A stretch of DNA of 64,000 bases from Carya illinoinensis (GCF_018687715.1 NC_056752.1:53352653-53416652), one strand, 5' to 3'; positions 36,578 through 50,202 are shown, numbered from the stretch's first letter. The notes: generated by a model not told the origin, from the letters alone. Numbers and translations are program-made.

Positions 36578-38997
36578 CTACAAAATGACAAACTAATTTA
36601 TGGAGGCCCCAAATAACGGGACCCATGTGTTTGTACAGATAATTCATGTATTACCGTCTCATAGCAACGACTTTGATGGAGGTTTTCATATGGTGACGAA
36701 TGAGTAATCAAAACAGTCCAAATCCAGTCTCGCTGCTACTTGCCACATCAATCAACCAATTTATTCAACCTTCATTTTTTTAATTTTACCAAATCTATAT
36801 TTGTAGTAAGTATGGTTATTCACTCACACAGAGATAAAGTAAATCAGGGATTTGGGATTGCCTAGCAGCCTTATGCAAGGTCAAGATGATAAAAAGAGAA
36901 AATGTGATTTGCTGGCTGATGATGATGGTCATGGACAATAAAAAATGGAAATACGATAAGGTGGGGTTGCCAACTGGCTGTCGCTACAATTATATCATGA
37001 AGGATAAGATTGAACCAGACAAGAGTGTCATCACTTCACACATCTCACCACTTAAGAAAAATATCGACTGGGCACACGTGCATCGCACGTGCTGCTTTAC
37101 TAGTATATATATATATATATATATAAGCATTGGCTAATTAATCACAAGATAGCAGCTCGCGCAGTCCACGTACAAGAGCCAATATCATGCTGCAGGGACG
37201 TCGAGGTGTCTTTTTCATACGACTTGGCCAACATTGTTTTATTTGGTGAGAGAGAGATGGATCAATTTCTTCTATAATAAGAGCCAGTTTCGCCGGTTCT
37301 GTCTGATTATGACCGAAAGCTAGCTAGCTTAATTAAATAATTATAAATATAATAGTAATTAACATACATCAATAATTATTTATATATCTATATATATATA
37401 TTAAACTTTAAGATGATCAATTCATTTTACCTACCACTACCAGGACTCAGGAGGGAGCTTTATATGAAAAATGACTTTTTACGTCACCTAAATTTTTTTT
37501 TTTATTTTTTACAATAAATTTAGATGATACAAAAATCTATTTTTCTTGTAGTATAGTTAGTTAGGTATAATATTGCACCAGTACTACTACTACTTGGCCA
37601 AACATGAACTAATTAATTACTCCTGATCGTATATGAGTAATTAAATTAATTAAGTACTCCTGCATTCCTAATCAATTAATTGCTTTAAGATATATGTTTA
37701 ATTCATTGCAGCAAGCGCATGCATATAACTCACCTATATATAGTATATATAATATGACTAGATATATATTTTAGCATGCTTCTCTGATCGCCTAGCTTGA
37801 TGATGATGATCAAGCTGACCATGCTGCATGCATGCCGCTAGCTTTTAAAATTATATGTAATTAAGCACGTAAGTGATCAAATTAGATGCTAAGAGTAGTT
37901 TGAGTACTATATAATTTCTTGCTGCATGCATGCCTTGATGATGATATTGATATGGGGCACATATATTAATTAAGCATGCGTGCATGCAGCATTGATCATG
38001 AGGAACGGCTTATATTAATAAATTAATTAAGCAAATAACTCAAATTAAGTTTGGCCGTTGTGCAGGATATACATTTACATGTACACGAAAGAGACACGAG
38101 ATAATATATATAAATATTAAAATTAAGTAGCTAGCTAGCGATCTTCACAAAGTCTTTAATTTCTTTTTCTCTAACAGCGTAGGATAACACTCTAATCGCT
38201 ATCGAAGACAGATCAAACACACACACATATATATATATATAGTTCAATGCCGCTGCATGGTTGATAAAAGTTTTAATCATATTTAAACACCGGCGGCATT
38301 CTGCATGCACTAATTTCAATAATATTATATGAAAAGCATGCAGTTTCAGCACATTTACATGCACGATACAGCCTAGCTAGCTAATTAATTGCGTGTTTAA
38401 GTACTACACTTGGCTTTTCTTCATCCCCAAGGTTGATTACCAGAGATCGAATGACAGAAACAGCAAAACAGATCATGAGTGATTAATTTAGATTATTATT
38501 TCCATGCCAATTAATTCCCCTTATTGACTCCACATAATTAATAAGCCATCCACGTATTTGAATTTAGAAACCTCTTGCAGGAAGCAGATCGAGGATCTAT
38601 CGAGCATGGTTGTAGGTCCTGTTGTGCAAAACGCACATCAACGAAGGCAAACAAATTGTAAAAGCAAGCATGATCAAGCACACAACATATGATATACGTG
38701 ATTCGGCAAATTATCTACGTTCTCAGAACTATAAAATTTTTATTAATTTAGAATAGATTACAATCACTCAATCTCAACTCATACTCTCTAAAGCTTTTTA
38801 CTCTCTCACACAATATGCATTCACTCGACTATTGTTTTCTATCAAAATATCTTGAAAAATGTATATAACAAGTCAAAATATAACATATTTATAACAAATG
38901 GCACTGGAAATCCTAGTTAGCCAGAAAAGAAGTCATTTGCTCGAGTGGTATGTCAAGCAAGCAGTCAATAAATATTGGCTCGAGCAGTGTGTCAAGT

Positions 38998-39140
38998 GAG
39001 ACTCGAGTGAACTCACGGGTTGAGTTTTGCTTGAGTTAATTGTCGAGCTCATCTCAAGCGAACTCATGGGTTGACCTTTGCTCAAGCTTACTGTCGAATG
39101 ACAGTCGAGCAAACTCACGGGTTTTTTGATTTTTTGCTCC
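38998..39140. repeat. 51-bp tandem repeat, three degenerate copies
   Basis: The core GAACTCACGGGTT (or close variants) recurs at 39009, 39060 and 39111, exactly 51 bases apart, each preceded by TCGAG or TCAAG. It sits at the end of a repeat-like stretch that includes ATTCGGCAAATTATCTACGT, a phrase common in plant retrotransposon-derived repeats. Confidence 0.75.
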
Positions 39141-41250
39141 CAGACCAGTCTCCACATACAACCGAATAGGTCCTCCCACCATCTATATTTCTTTTAGTAA
39201 ATTCAGTAACAGTGCCAAAATTATTGGGCTAGCTATATATATATATATGCATTAATATACATACATACGTGCATAACATGTGGTTGAGTTAGCAATTAGT
39301 AGTTTTGAAATTGGGCTATGAAGACGATCGGGATCAAATTGTAATGATTTATGAGTCACTCGATAAAATTTATCAAATATAATTTAAAAATTAAATGATA
39401 ATGATAAAATTTCTAAACAATTTTCAAGGAATTTCAAGACCAACTATAGTTAAATGCCAAGAATCATAATGAAATAATGTGAATTTAGCAACAACAACAA
39501 TAATAATAAACTTGACTTTAATCCCCTAATGTTGCAAAACTCTGTAATTAATACGATCGTTGGGGATTAATAAACGTACAGCGCTGGGTGGGGGCGGGAA
39601 AGAAGAATAAGATATAGTAATTGTGAAGAAAATAAGAAGTAGAATTTGTGATCCAAATTCCAATAGTTGGCGGACAGATAATGCAACGAACGTGTGGTTT
39701 TTAGATATGAGCTTGAAACCCAACAGCGCTATTCGCTGGGCCCACGGACACAAATACGCGAACCATCAAAATGGCTTTCCACACATCTCAGTTTCAGCCC
39801 TATACGCCGACCAGAAAAGGCCCGGTTCTTTTTTAGGTAAAACAAGTCCAGTTTAAAACATGACCTAGAATTTGTCACTCGACCATTTTTATTTTTATTT
39901 TTTATTTTTTTAATATTATTTATTCTACACTCCATTTACACTTACATCCTACGGTATTGACTTATCATTATCCATTAATTTTCAAGTCTTTTCTTTAAAA
40001 AAATAAGGGTGATCCAAGAGTTATTAATAGTTCCACGCCAGTACAAAGGAATAAAAAGAAAATATTTTATGGGGATTTAAGAAAGTAGAGAGAAAATTAA
40101 ATACAAATATTATAAAATTAAAATATTGTTTTTATTTTGAAAATTGAAAATTTTGAATTATTTTTTAAAAATGCTTGGGCTACCAAGATTGGGTAGTGTC
40201 TAATAACATTTTTTTTTACTTAATGATTAAGTAAATGTTTTTTAATAATGTTGCAAAATATATTATTTTAAATATTTAAAAATATTAAAAAAAAGTATGA
40301 AAAAAAGGCATTTAGCATTCTCGAGAGAATTTGTCACGGTAGGTATAGCACAACTCATTGTTTTTTGTGTTTTATTTAAAAAATTTGTAATAATGAGATA
40401 ATAATTAGAAAAAAATTTGAAACCTTAAATTGAAAAATGTTTATATTTTATGACGTTTAGATATTAAAATGAGATTAAATTAGATGAGATAAGATGTAAT
40501 AAAAACCTCTCTTTCCAAACCAGGTGTTAATCACGTTAATAATAATTGCAGAAAATTGTATGGAGCAAGAAAATTGGCAAAAGTTCTCAGAATTTATCCC
40601 ATGACAAGAATTAATTAAACATAAAATAACTAAAGCATAATGATCAGTAATTCGGTGTTTCAATTATCTGCCACAAATCGCGATCGCGTCAAGCTATTAA
40701 TGCCTCGTTTGAAACAATCAATCTTATAAATTTATAACATCGAATCAATTAGCGGTCCATAGAACGATAACTGCCCGTATATATTATACATGGCCAGAAG
40801 TAGTGCCCCATTCTCATAATCATAGGAGGCTAGGAGCAAAGTAGCTCATCATCTTCATAACATTGACTTCTTGACTACACCAATCCTTATATTCTGCATC
40901 CAATGAGAAAAGTAGCGATCACAAAAACGAATCAAACTTACTTCAATTTGGGACATGTCACTGCCTTAATCAGGATGCAGAAGAAAGACAAGATCAAACA
41001 TTATATGAACTGCAGCAACTGATTTGATGACCAAAAAACAGAACAATTAAGTTTGTAAGAAAAAGCTCTGCACCAAATATGTCATGTTGCGTGAAAATGG
41101 AAAATTAGAAAATTTAAGGTTGCCAGGGAAGATGATTAATGCTCAGAGTTGGTAGAATGCACGAGAAAAATAAAATAATGCACTTGCAATCCACAAGATC
41201 ACTAACTCAGAAAAAGATGGGAAAAACTCACCTGCAAATAAAACCATAAC

Positions 41251-41854
41251 TCATTCAAACATGACTGGAGAGAGCAAGGGTTTGTCTGAAAAGAAAGCTT
41301 CCAAATTCCCGATCAACAAGTCACACAAAGCCTTGAAAGATTCGGGTGTAAATACAGCCAAATGCGGCGACAACACGACATTATCCAAATCAAAGAGCTC
41401 TTTGGGAACACTAGGCTCATTCTCGAACACATCCAAACCAGCGCCTCCAATCTCTCCTTGCACCAAACACTGTACCAGTTCCTTCTCATCGATAATAGCC
41501 CCTCGTCCGATATTGATGATGACTCCTTCCTTCCCCAATGCCAGTAAAACTTCCCTATTGATCATGTGCTGAGTTTGTTCATTCAATCCACAACATATAA
41601 TTAAAACATCGCTTTTAGCCGCAAGTTCACAGATATTTGTATAGAAAGGGTACGACACAAAGTCCTTCTTCTTCCTCGAGTTGTATAAGATGCTGCAACC
41701 AAAGGCCTCAAGCCTTTTGGCTACGAGGAAGCCAATGCTTCCCAATCCAACAATCCCAATTTGCTTGCCTCCTAACTGTAATTAGCACTCATCAACGGAG
41801 CATAGGATGTCATTTATACCTTACCAAGAGCACAGGATAAAAGAGTATATATGG

Positions 41855-41888
<34 letters not shown>

Positions 41889-42519
41889 CACTGTTTTTTT
41901 AGGAGAGCATTAGACAGAATCAGAAACGTAAATAAAGACATTCAATTGCAGGCTGATAGATTGAACATGGTAAGCATCACATTGAACATGATAATTAGAA
42001 GAGAAAAGTGAAGAAAGCGTATAGAATAAAGTTAGAGAATAATACCTTAGACCCAAGTGGGTAATCTCCCTTAGATACCCAGAGCCCTTGTCTCACATAC
42101 CGATCAGCGGCCGAAACCTTTCTCAGTAAATCAATCAACAGCCCCACCGCCATGTCCGCAACATCCTCAGAGAACACTTCTCCAGCATTGGCTACAGCGA
42201 TTCCAAGGCGCCGGCACTCGCTCAGATCGATGTGGTTGAGGCCGGCGCTGGTGGTAACGACGAGCCTGAGCGAAGGCAGAAGCCGTAAGATTTCGGGGGC
42301 TATGCGAGGGCCGGTGCCGGAGCATAGCATGGCCTGGACTGACTGTGCACGGGCAGCCAAGAATTGATCGAGAGGGAGCGTGGACTCCCATGCTTTGAGA
42401 AGCTCAAACTTTTTCGAGAAAGTGTCCCCGAAAAATTTGAAACTAGGTGGTGGTTTCAGGACTATGACTTGCGGGAGATGTTGGGATCGATTTTGAACAG
42501 GTGGGGGAGTTGCAGCCAT
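41251..42519 (-). CDS. HPR3: HPR3-like glyoxylate/hydroxypyruvate reductase, copy A
   Basis: Two exons, 42046-42519 and 41251-41775, give 332 residues with a phase-0 intron. It is a D-isomer-specific 2-hydroxyacid dehydrogenase. The substrate domain has TTSAGLNHIDL and SEDVADMAVGLLID. The Rossmann motif is GIVGLGSIG (from residue 167). Catalytic residues are visible: R249 in NIGRGAIIDE, E278 in FENEP and H296 in SPHLA. It is closer to Arabidopsis HPR3 (At1g12550) than to HPR1 or HPR2 by its N-terminus (VIVLKPPPSF) and its end (FFSDKPLLSPVMFE). Family knowledge: cytosolic or plastidial NADPH-preferring reductase of hydroxypyruvate, glyoxylate or hydroxyphenylpyruvate (the rosmarinic-acid enzyme HPPR belongs to the wider family). 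The intron holds a poly(A) run at about 41851-41887. It has a tandem sister downstream in the coordinates. Confidence 0.93.
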
Positions 42520-43304
42520 TGTTGGGGTTTTGGGGAGTACGAGACGCCAAACTGAAGGAAAATAAAAGGCGTAAAAATAATAATAACAAATTGATGCTAT
42601 ATATGAACGTACAGTAGGACGGAGTACAGTGAATAGAATTTTTTATATAATTTATAGCTTATTTTATTATTTCTTGTGTTTTTTTATTTTAATTTAAATC
42701 CACACTTTTCATGTGCAAAACAAAATACGAGAGGAACTTAATAGTATACAGTATTTCAACGGTAATAGTCTCGATTCCCTCTTATCATTTGATTATCCTA
42801 AAGCTGTTCCGATGATTAGTACTCTTTAATTTCGAGTCAAAACATTTCACGCACCCAATTTATTTGGAGCCATTTCTGTAGTAGAATGGTTGTCACAATC
42901 CCTCTCCCCCCGCTTTATATCTTTTAATCACGTTATTACCTTTTAAATGAAACACTGATTCTAGAATTTTGCTTTTTTTATATAAAAGTGAGGGTTTTGA
43001 ATCTAATTCTTCCATTTGAAGACCAGGTCTTATGTCATCTGATCCAAATGATCTTGATCGTGCGACAACTCGTTTTAGAAGATGATTTGTAAGTATATAC
43101 TTGTACTTCCTCCTCATAAAAAACGCTTCATTTTAAACATAATTATACAAAGAACGGTAAATTAAAATTGTATCTCTATTATTACTCATATTGCTGATCA
43201 ATAGGATCTGCAATGAAAAACATCTGATCATTTTGTAAGTAACATTTCATTACATCACACACCAATATGGGGAATCACTTGCAGAGAAAATAGGATGATT
43301 AAGT

Positions 43305-44857
43305 TCAATTATTCAAAACAACAGGAGATAGTAAGGGCTTATTTGAGAAGAAAGCTTCAAAATTCCCTTTCACAAGTTCACACATTGCTATCAAAGTCTC
43401 TGCAGTGCGAACAGCCGTATGTGGTGATAACACAACCTTATCCAAAGCGAAAAGCTCTCCGGGAACTTTAGGCTCATTTTCGAACACATCCAAACCAGCT
43501 CCTCCTAGCTCCCCTTGCACCAAGCACTGCACCAGTTCCTCCTCCTTGATTATCGCCCCACGTCCTACATTAACGACGACGCCCTCCTTTCCCAATGCTA
43601 ACATGACATCCTTATTGATCATGTGGTGTGTCTGTTGGGTTAGCCCACAACAGACAATTAGCACATCGCAATCTGTGGCAAGTTGAATAACACTGGAATA
43701 AAAAGGGTATGAAACGTATGGCTTCTTGTTCCTTGAGCAGTATGATATTCTGCAGCCAAAGGCCTGGAGCCTTTTTGCCACTTCTTGGCCAATGCTTCCT
43801 AAACCAACTATGCCAACTCGCTTGCCTCCCAACTGGAATTACGAATCACTAACAAACCTTAATCAGAGTTCGGAAAAATAAACATTGTAACCAGTTGCAG
43901 CCATGGTGATTGCTGACAACAATCTGCATTTTTAACATTGCCAAGTAGTAATGGTGACAAATGTTTTCAGGTTAAAAGGAAACATAATAGAAACATATAT
44001 ATGATCATTGTCCTCGGAACCATGTTCTCAACTCCTCATTTACATTAATTGCATGATGTTATTGTAGTTAATTATTTTACCCAACATGGAATCAAATCAC
44101 TCCCTCCGGCACAAAGCATCTTCTAGTGCAGGTCACGTGGTATATGTATATGCAACGGATTTGTCGTTGCATCTGTGTCTCTAAGCAATGGAATCGGGTT
44201 CCTCATCCCCACAGATAATTTAACTACTTTATTGTGGCTCCACTGATATGCTTAAATTCACCGAAATATCACCAACAAGGTTCAATTTACAAGTAATTAA
44301 GATAAACTACTGGCAATCTCTTGAAGTTTTAGCTCCGAGACTAGAGTACTACTTTCCCTCTAAACAAACAAAGGAGAAGTATCAAGACATGTGAAGATGA
44401 TCATGGAAACGATTACCTTTGAGCCAAGAGGAAAGTCTCCTTTAGTAGGCCAAAGCCCTTTCCTCACAAATGAGTCAGCAGAAGAAATCTTCCTGAACAC
44501 ATCAATCAATAGTCCAACAGCCATATCAGCAACATCTTCTGAGTACGTATCCTTGGCATTGGCTATGGAAATTCCACGCCTCCGGCACTCTGGCAAGTCG
44601 ATGTGATTAAGGCCAGCGCTGGTGGTAACCACAAGCCGCAGGGAGGGGAGCAGCTGGAGGATGTCGGCGGTGAGCGAATAGCGTCCGGAGGAGAGGAGGG
44701 CTTGAACCGACTGTGCATGGATGGTCAAGAATTGGTCTAGAGGAAGTTGTGACTCCCATGCTTTCAACAATCTGAAGTTTTTCAAGAACTGGTCCCCACA
44801 GATAATCATGATTGGTGGTGGTTCAAGGACTAGGATGTGTGCGTGGGAGCTCTTCAT
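43305..44857 (-). CDS. HPR3: HPR3-like glyoxylate/hydroxypyruvate reductase, copy B
   Basis: Two exons, 44417-44857 and 43305-43832, give 322 residues; the intron is at the same codon as in copy A. TTSAGLNHIDL, SEDVADMAVGLLID, GIVGLGSIG, catalytic R238, E267 and H285 are all present. The residue after GRGAII is Lys (GRGAIIKEEE) where copy A and most relatives have Asp. The chosen start MKSSHAHILVLEPPP is the first ATG in this frame. Another ATG at 44888, beginning MAAHDNRQ, is out of frame and overlaps the start; it looks like the ancestral start, cut off by a small indel. Adjacent tandem copies in the same orientation indicate a local duplication; they have diverged well beyond the start codon. 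Confidence 0.92.
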
Positions 44858-44888
44858 GATTTACTTGACGATTATCATGAGCTGCCAT
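44823..44888 (-). other. Upstream out-of-frame ORF overlapping HPR3 copy B start
   Basis: ATG at 44888-44886 opens a 21-codon frame (MAAHDNRQVNHEELPRTHPS and one more) that ends in TGA at about 44823, past the main ATG at 44857. Copy A starts MAATPP, so this may mark the old start displaced by an indel. If transcribed it could lower translation of copy B. Confidence 0.6.
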
Positions 44889-46225
44889 TGATGGTCCTTG
44901 GGTTTACAACTGAAATCCAAAGGAAGATGATCAAGTCCTAAGAGATTTCTGGGAGGAGAAAATCACGATCTTCACACTTGTTTGAGAGTTTAATGTCAGA
45001 TCTATGGGTTACCTCTTCTCAAGCCGAAAGCTATGTCCCACTCATTCGTCTCGATAAAAGTTCAATATGGACAAACATAATATGGCAATGTCAGGCTCGC
45101 CGACAAAATTTGCCTCTCCATTGTATTGATAGAACAAAATGCACCGTTTTTTTTCAACATTTTTTAAATTTATTTAAACATTTTACTGACTTAAAAAAAA
45201 ATTACAAATTCATTAAAAAATTACTTTAAAAAGACAAAATCGATCACTTTAAAGCCAAAGCATTTTCCAACAAAATATGATGCTTTTGTTTGTTCTGTCT
45301 TCAATCTAACAAATCCTTGTATAATAGAGAAAATATATTTGTAATTATGAATTGTATATTTTAAAAAAATGAATAAAATATGTGACTCATATTACCTAAG
45401 AGAGCCATACCTCTGTGCCAACAAAAACTACTGTTTTAATTGAATAATTGGTTTTTATTGAAGTTATATTATATAGGATACTCTCATCTTATTTTTTTTA
45501 TTCTATTATATAAAATATAACACTTTTATCATTTTTAAATTATCTTTTATTTTTCTTAAAGAAAAATTGATAAACTTATATAAGTAAGCTCCTGGTTTCT
45601 CTCCTTACTCAAAACACTGATGCTCACATTTTTTTTTTTTTTTAAGAGGTTGTTCTATTTTCTAGATAGTGTCTATCGGCATGCTAACTTAGTTGCAGAG
45701 TAACCTTTTTAAAATAAATAAATAAATAAATAAATAATAATTTTAGTAAATTTTCTTAATTCTTGGGCTAATCTTTACATTCCATAAAATTTTGAAGGCA
45801 CAAAACTCTACTTTTATGAAACCACCAGGTCAACTATCTCACTATATTATTGTTAAATTCATACTGGTATCATAAAATTATAAATCCACGTCATTATTTA
45901 AGAAGCTATTCTGAATACTTTTAAGTAGATTTTGGAAGGTTTTTTTAAATATAGAATCCATTTGAACGTGAAAGTTAAGAGATTTAAAATGAAGAATATA
46001 GCCAGACTAGCAGTATGAGGAATCCCGTTGAAAGACTATGTTTAGATATTGAGTTGAATTAAGATAAAAGTTAAAAATTAGACAAAATATTATTATAATA
46101 TTATTTTTTAATATTATTATTATTTTAAATTTTAAAAAAATTAAATTGTTTATTATATTTTGTGTTGAAATTTTAAAAAATTGTAATGATTAGTTGAAAT
46201 GAGTTGCGATGGATTAAGGAACCAA
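44889..46225. other. Intergenic, AT-rich, with MITE-like sequence next to the MULE
   Basis: The first part is the upstream region of HPR3 copy B. From about 46026 to 46215 lies a MITE-like sequence whose reverse complement (CAACTCATTTCAACTAATCATTACA, then AAAATATAATAAACAAT) recurs on the other side of the MULE. No gene seen. Confidence 0.6.
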
Positions 46226-46234
46226 ATTGGTCAT

Positions 46235-46292
46235 GAGTAACACTATGGATCCACAACTGTAGCAGGAGCACACCTGCACACCATACGTGGCA
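46235..46292 (+). repeat. MULE left terminal inverted repeat
   Basis: It starts GAGTAACACTATGGATCC and contains GGAGCACACCTGCACACC and ACGTGGCATCC. It aligns at roughly two thirds identity with the reverse complement of 54325-54381. A poly(T) run follows at about 46302-46327. Confidence 0.85.
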
Positions 46293-47907
46293 TCCAATAA
46301 TTTTTTTTTTTTTTTTTTTTTTTTTTTGGAAAAAGTCAAAACGTGCGTTTTTTGATGGGGTCAGTACGTGATTGTTTCCATTTCGAAATCCCTCCCGCGA
46401 AAGCCCCCGTTCGTCGCCCGCGTGACAGGTTCCTCCGCCCAGCACCACCGGCGACGCCGTCTCTCCGCCCAGGAACGTCGAGCACAGTACTTAGTCTGTA
46501 AAGAGCTGCCGGTCCTTGGTAAACCAAATAACAGAGCAACCGGTGGGTATTTTGAATCTGCGAAGACCCCCCTCCCTCGCCGGCGCCACCGCTGCTCATA
46601 CGAAGGTAAAAAATTTTCAGAACAATGAACTGCAAAACAGTTACGTTTATCTTGTGTACACAGAGATGAGTTTTGGGTTTTGTGAGGTAGATATTGTGGA
46701 TTAGGGCATGGTTAAACGTAACTGTGTTGCATGGCTTTTGACGTCTGGTTTGGTCCTCTGCTTTCAAGCAGCTCGGTCCTTTGTTTTTTTATTTTTTATT
46801 TTCCTCTGTATTGAGAATCAGTGTTTTCATCTTATGCACGCATTCGGACTAATTATTTTCGCATGCATTCGGACTAATTTTTCTAATCTTTTGCACGCAT
46901 TGTAAGGGAAATGCATGGTGGTTAGAAAATAAAGGTGCTCTCTGTTTAGTGTAGACAGAAAGCTAAAAAGTAATATATATAAGTTGTATTTGTGGTGTGG
47001 GAGGGAAGCCGGAGGGATTTGGTTTCGATCATGTTATGTTACCCAATTTCCATTTCGTGTGGTTCTACATCTCTACTGCTCCTCCCACGTTAATTTGTAC
47101 GTCTTGCTACTAAATATGTATGGATGGAAGACTATCCAAGAGAAATTTGTAATAATGTATCACTAGATTAACTCTGTATTGATTGATGGTGGTAATAAAA
47201 TGCTCAGTTTGGCTTGTTTTAAAAAGAAAAAAGAAAAAAACACTAATCTTTATTATATGTTATGATAATTGGGATATTCACAACAATTTTTTTTGTTAAT
47301 CGTTTTTCTTTCTATTTTTATTCTTTGTTTGGTTTTGTTTACAAAGATAAGTCAAGTTAGCTCCAACTTATAATTAAGATCTAAAATCAAACTCCAAAAT
47401 TTAAAATCAAACTCTTCAATTTAGTAAAAATTGAAGATCGGACCAAGGAGTTTTCAGGCAACCTTGCCACCCTCAAAGCAACCTTGCTACCCTCAAAGCG
47501 AGCTAGTGGCTTAGGTTGCATCTAGGACAGCTTAATTAATATAAATTGAGAGTTAAGGTAAAATTTAAGTGAATCATTATAATTGTAATAAAATAAATGA
47601 GGCTTTATTTAAAATATTTAAATAAAAGTTCTTGAATCTGTATTTAATACAACAAATTTAAAATACACCAAATAAAAAAATAAAAGTTCTTGAATCTGTA
47701 GTTTTGCACACTATCTAGTTATTTTTAAAACTAGTCTATATTGATTTATTGTGTAGTGATCTTAAAAAAATTGTTGAGACCTTTGTAGTTTTGCACACTA
47801 TCTGAGTATTTACCAAATTTTTAATTATTGATTTATTGTGCTTACATTTAAAAAAAATATATATATCGACTTTAAATAATTTTGTAAGTCATCTTGATTT
47901 TAGTGTA

Positions 47908-50202
47908 ATGGGGGAAGAGGAAGATAGAATGGCACCCAGGCCTTCAACATCGACTTCACAGCCAGTTTACACGCATCAAAATGATGGCTTAGGATGTCCA
48001 AACTTAGACCATGTGAGTAGGCAGGCTGATGATAGAATTTTTACATACATCATTTGACGTGCGCATGCATCTAACTAATTGCATAAAACTTGCAGCATCC
48101 TCACCATATGTCCTACCCTCTGGCGAGTGATCTGGAGGATTTTATTAGAGTTGACGATTCATTCCGGGTATATTTCTGTTTGTTACCCAAATTCCTAAAA
48201 TTTACATGTTAATTTGTTTGTTTGAGGATAGCTGATTTGTTCTAGTGCCATGCTGCTATTATACTCAGTACCAATCCTCGAGTAATCCAGAGTACTTGAG
48301 GCAAGAAACGCCCCCCGCGTCAGTTACACCAAATAGTGATGAATTTGAAGAAAATGTTGGAAGTTGTCATGATGCTGATGGTATTACCGTTTTATATGCT
48401 TGCCTTAAATAATGACTCTAATATTGAATTATTGCTAATTCATCCTTATGTTTCCATTTATAGAAATGTTCTTTGACATAAATGAAGATTTGGAGGGTAC
48501 CACTGTTGTCAGGGATGATGAGGTACAAGTTGAACCACCAAGATCCGGGTTGGAGTTTGACAGTGAGAAAGAGGTTGTGGCGTACTATAAGAAGTATGCC
48601 AAGCAAGAGGGTTTTGGTGTAAAGACACAGAGGACTAAAAGAGATGATGATGGGAAGCCGGTGTATCTGACCATTGGTTGTGCTCGTGGTGGAAAGTACC
48701 ATCCTAAGCCGAACAGTAATATCTCGAAGCCACGGGCAACCACCAAAACAGGTTGTAAGGCGAAAGTAAATGCAGCGCTGAACAAAAATGGAAAATGGGT
48801 TTTCACCACTACTGAGAATTCTCACAACCATATTACTGTGAGCCCCAAGAAAAGTAGACTATTGCGATCCCACAAACACCTAGATCAATACAGTCAAAGG
48901 ATCTTGGACCTGAATGATAGAGCCGGTATACGAATGAGTAAGAACTTTTATTCTCTTGTTGTTGACGCAGGGGGTTATGAGAATCTAGCTTTTCAAGAGC
49001 AAGATTGTAGGAATTACATTGACAAAGCTAGATATTTAAGGTTGGGCAAAGGAGGTAGTGATGCACTTAATGAGTATTTCAAGAGAATGAGAGATCAGAA
49101 TGATGGCTTTGTTTCTAATATGGACGTGGATGATGAGGGAAAGCTACGGAATGTGTTTTGGGCTGATGCACGTAGTCGAGCCGCCTACGAGTATTTTGGA
49201 GACGTTGTATCATTCGATACAACGTATCTAACAAATAGGTATGGTATGCCTTTTGCTCCATTCGTGGGTGTTAACCATCATGGGCAGTCCATACTATTCG
49301 GGGCTGGATTGCTATCAAGCGAGGACACACATAGTTTTGTTTGGTTGTTCCGGATGTGGTTGGATTGCATGAAGGGTAGGGCGCCGAAGTCTATCATAAC
49401 CGACCAAGATAGAGCGATGAAGAATGCGATTGCTACTGTATTCCCTGAAACTCGCCATAGATATTGTTTATGGCATATCATGCGCAAACTTCCTGAGAAG
49501 TTAGGATCGCACGCCAAATTCAACCTTGGGTTGAAGACTGATATCCATTCGGCATTATATGATTCACAAACCACCACAGAATTTGAGGAGAGCTGGGGTG
49601 GACTACTTGAAAAGTATGATCTTATCGGCAACAATTGGCTTCAGACCTTATATGAGGAAAGGTCCTTTTGGGTTCCTGTTTTCCTCAAGAGTGTATTTTG
49701 GGCTGATATGAGCACAACACAAAGGTCTGAAAGTATGAATGCATTTTTTGATGGGTATGTCTATGCTGGGACGACATTGAAGGAATTCGTCGACCAATTC
49801 GACAATGCTCTTAGAAAGAAAGTGGAGGTCGAGACAACGGCTGATTTCAATTCTACCAACCAAACTATCCCCTGCATCTCCCCTTTCAACATTGAGAAGC
49901 AGTTTCAAAAAGTCTATACAAATGCAAAGTTTAAGGAGGTCCAAAGAGAGTTTATGGGACTAATGGGTTGTAATTGTTGGTTGGTTAGCACACAGGGGTG
50001 CATTTTAACATTTGATGTGTTGGATGAAATATCATTTGATGAGCAAACCAAAAGAGTTCATTACTCAGTTTACTATAACGAAGATGAGTGCGAGGTGAAA
50101 TGCACTTGTGGTTTGTTTGAGATGAGGGGGATTATTTGTAGGCATGCACTTAGAGTTTGTCAGGGAAGAACATTAATGTGCTGTCGAAAGTTTATTTCCT
50201 AG
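47908..50202 (+). CDS. FAR1/FRS-type MULE transposase, C-terminal frameshift
   Basis: Exons 47908-48012, 48096-48167, 48269-48380 and 48464-50202 encode 675 residues as read. A 5' UTR exon ending near 46605 (GAAG|GTAAAA) with acceptor before 47904 is plausible. Residues about 131-219 form the FAR1 (WRKY-GCM1-like) DNA-binding domain, ending NSHNH. The MULE DDE domain has D348 (SFDTTY), D410 (ITDQD), the C431-x2-H434 pair (CLWHI) and probable E519 (RSESM). A SWIM zinc finger has C643, C645, C655 and H657 (KCTCG ... CRH). Right after it, near 50155-50160, the frame slips: the expected continuation (NVLSKVYFLDRWRKDLKRHY) lies in the next frame, 50157-50557 plus an exon 50661-50724. One lost T would explain this. 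The catalytic core is intact but the tail is lost. Confidence 0.9.

Larger units (their letters stand above)
35311..41250. other. Intergenic region with dispersed repeats
   Basis: No host gene was found. It holds a direct duplication at 36055/36461, a probable old repeat around 38590-39180 with a 51-bp tandem array, (TA)n tracts (37101-37124, 38228-38242) and, near 40200-40320, a MITE-like stretch centred on the palindrome ACTTAATGATTAAGT. The last 400 bases would hold the 3' UTR of the HPR-like gene at 41251. Confidence 0.55.
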
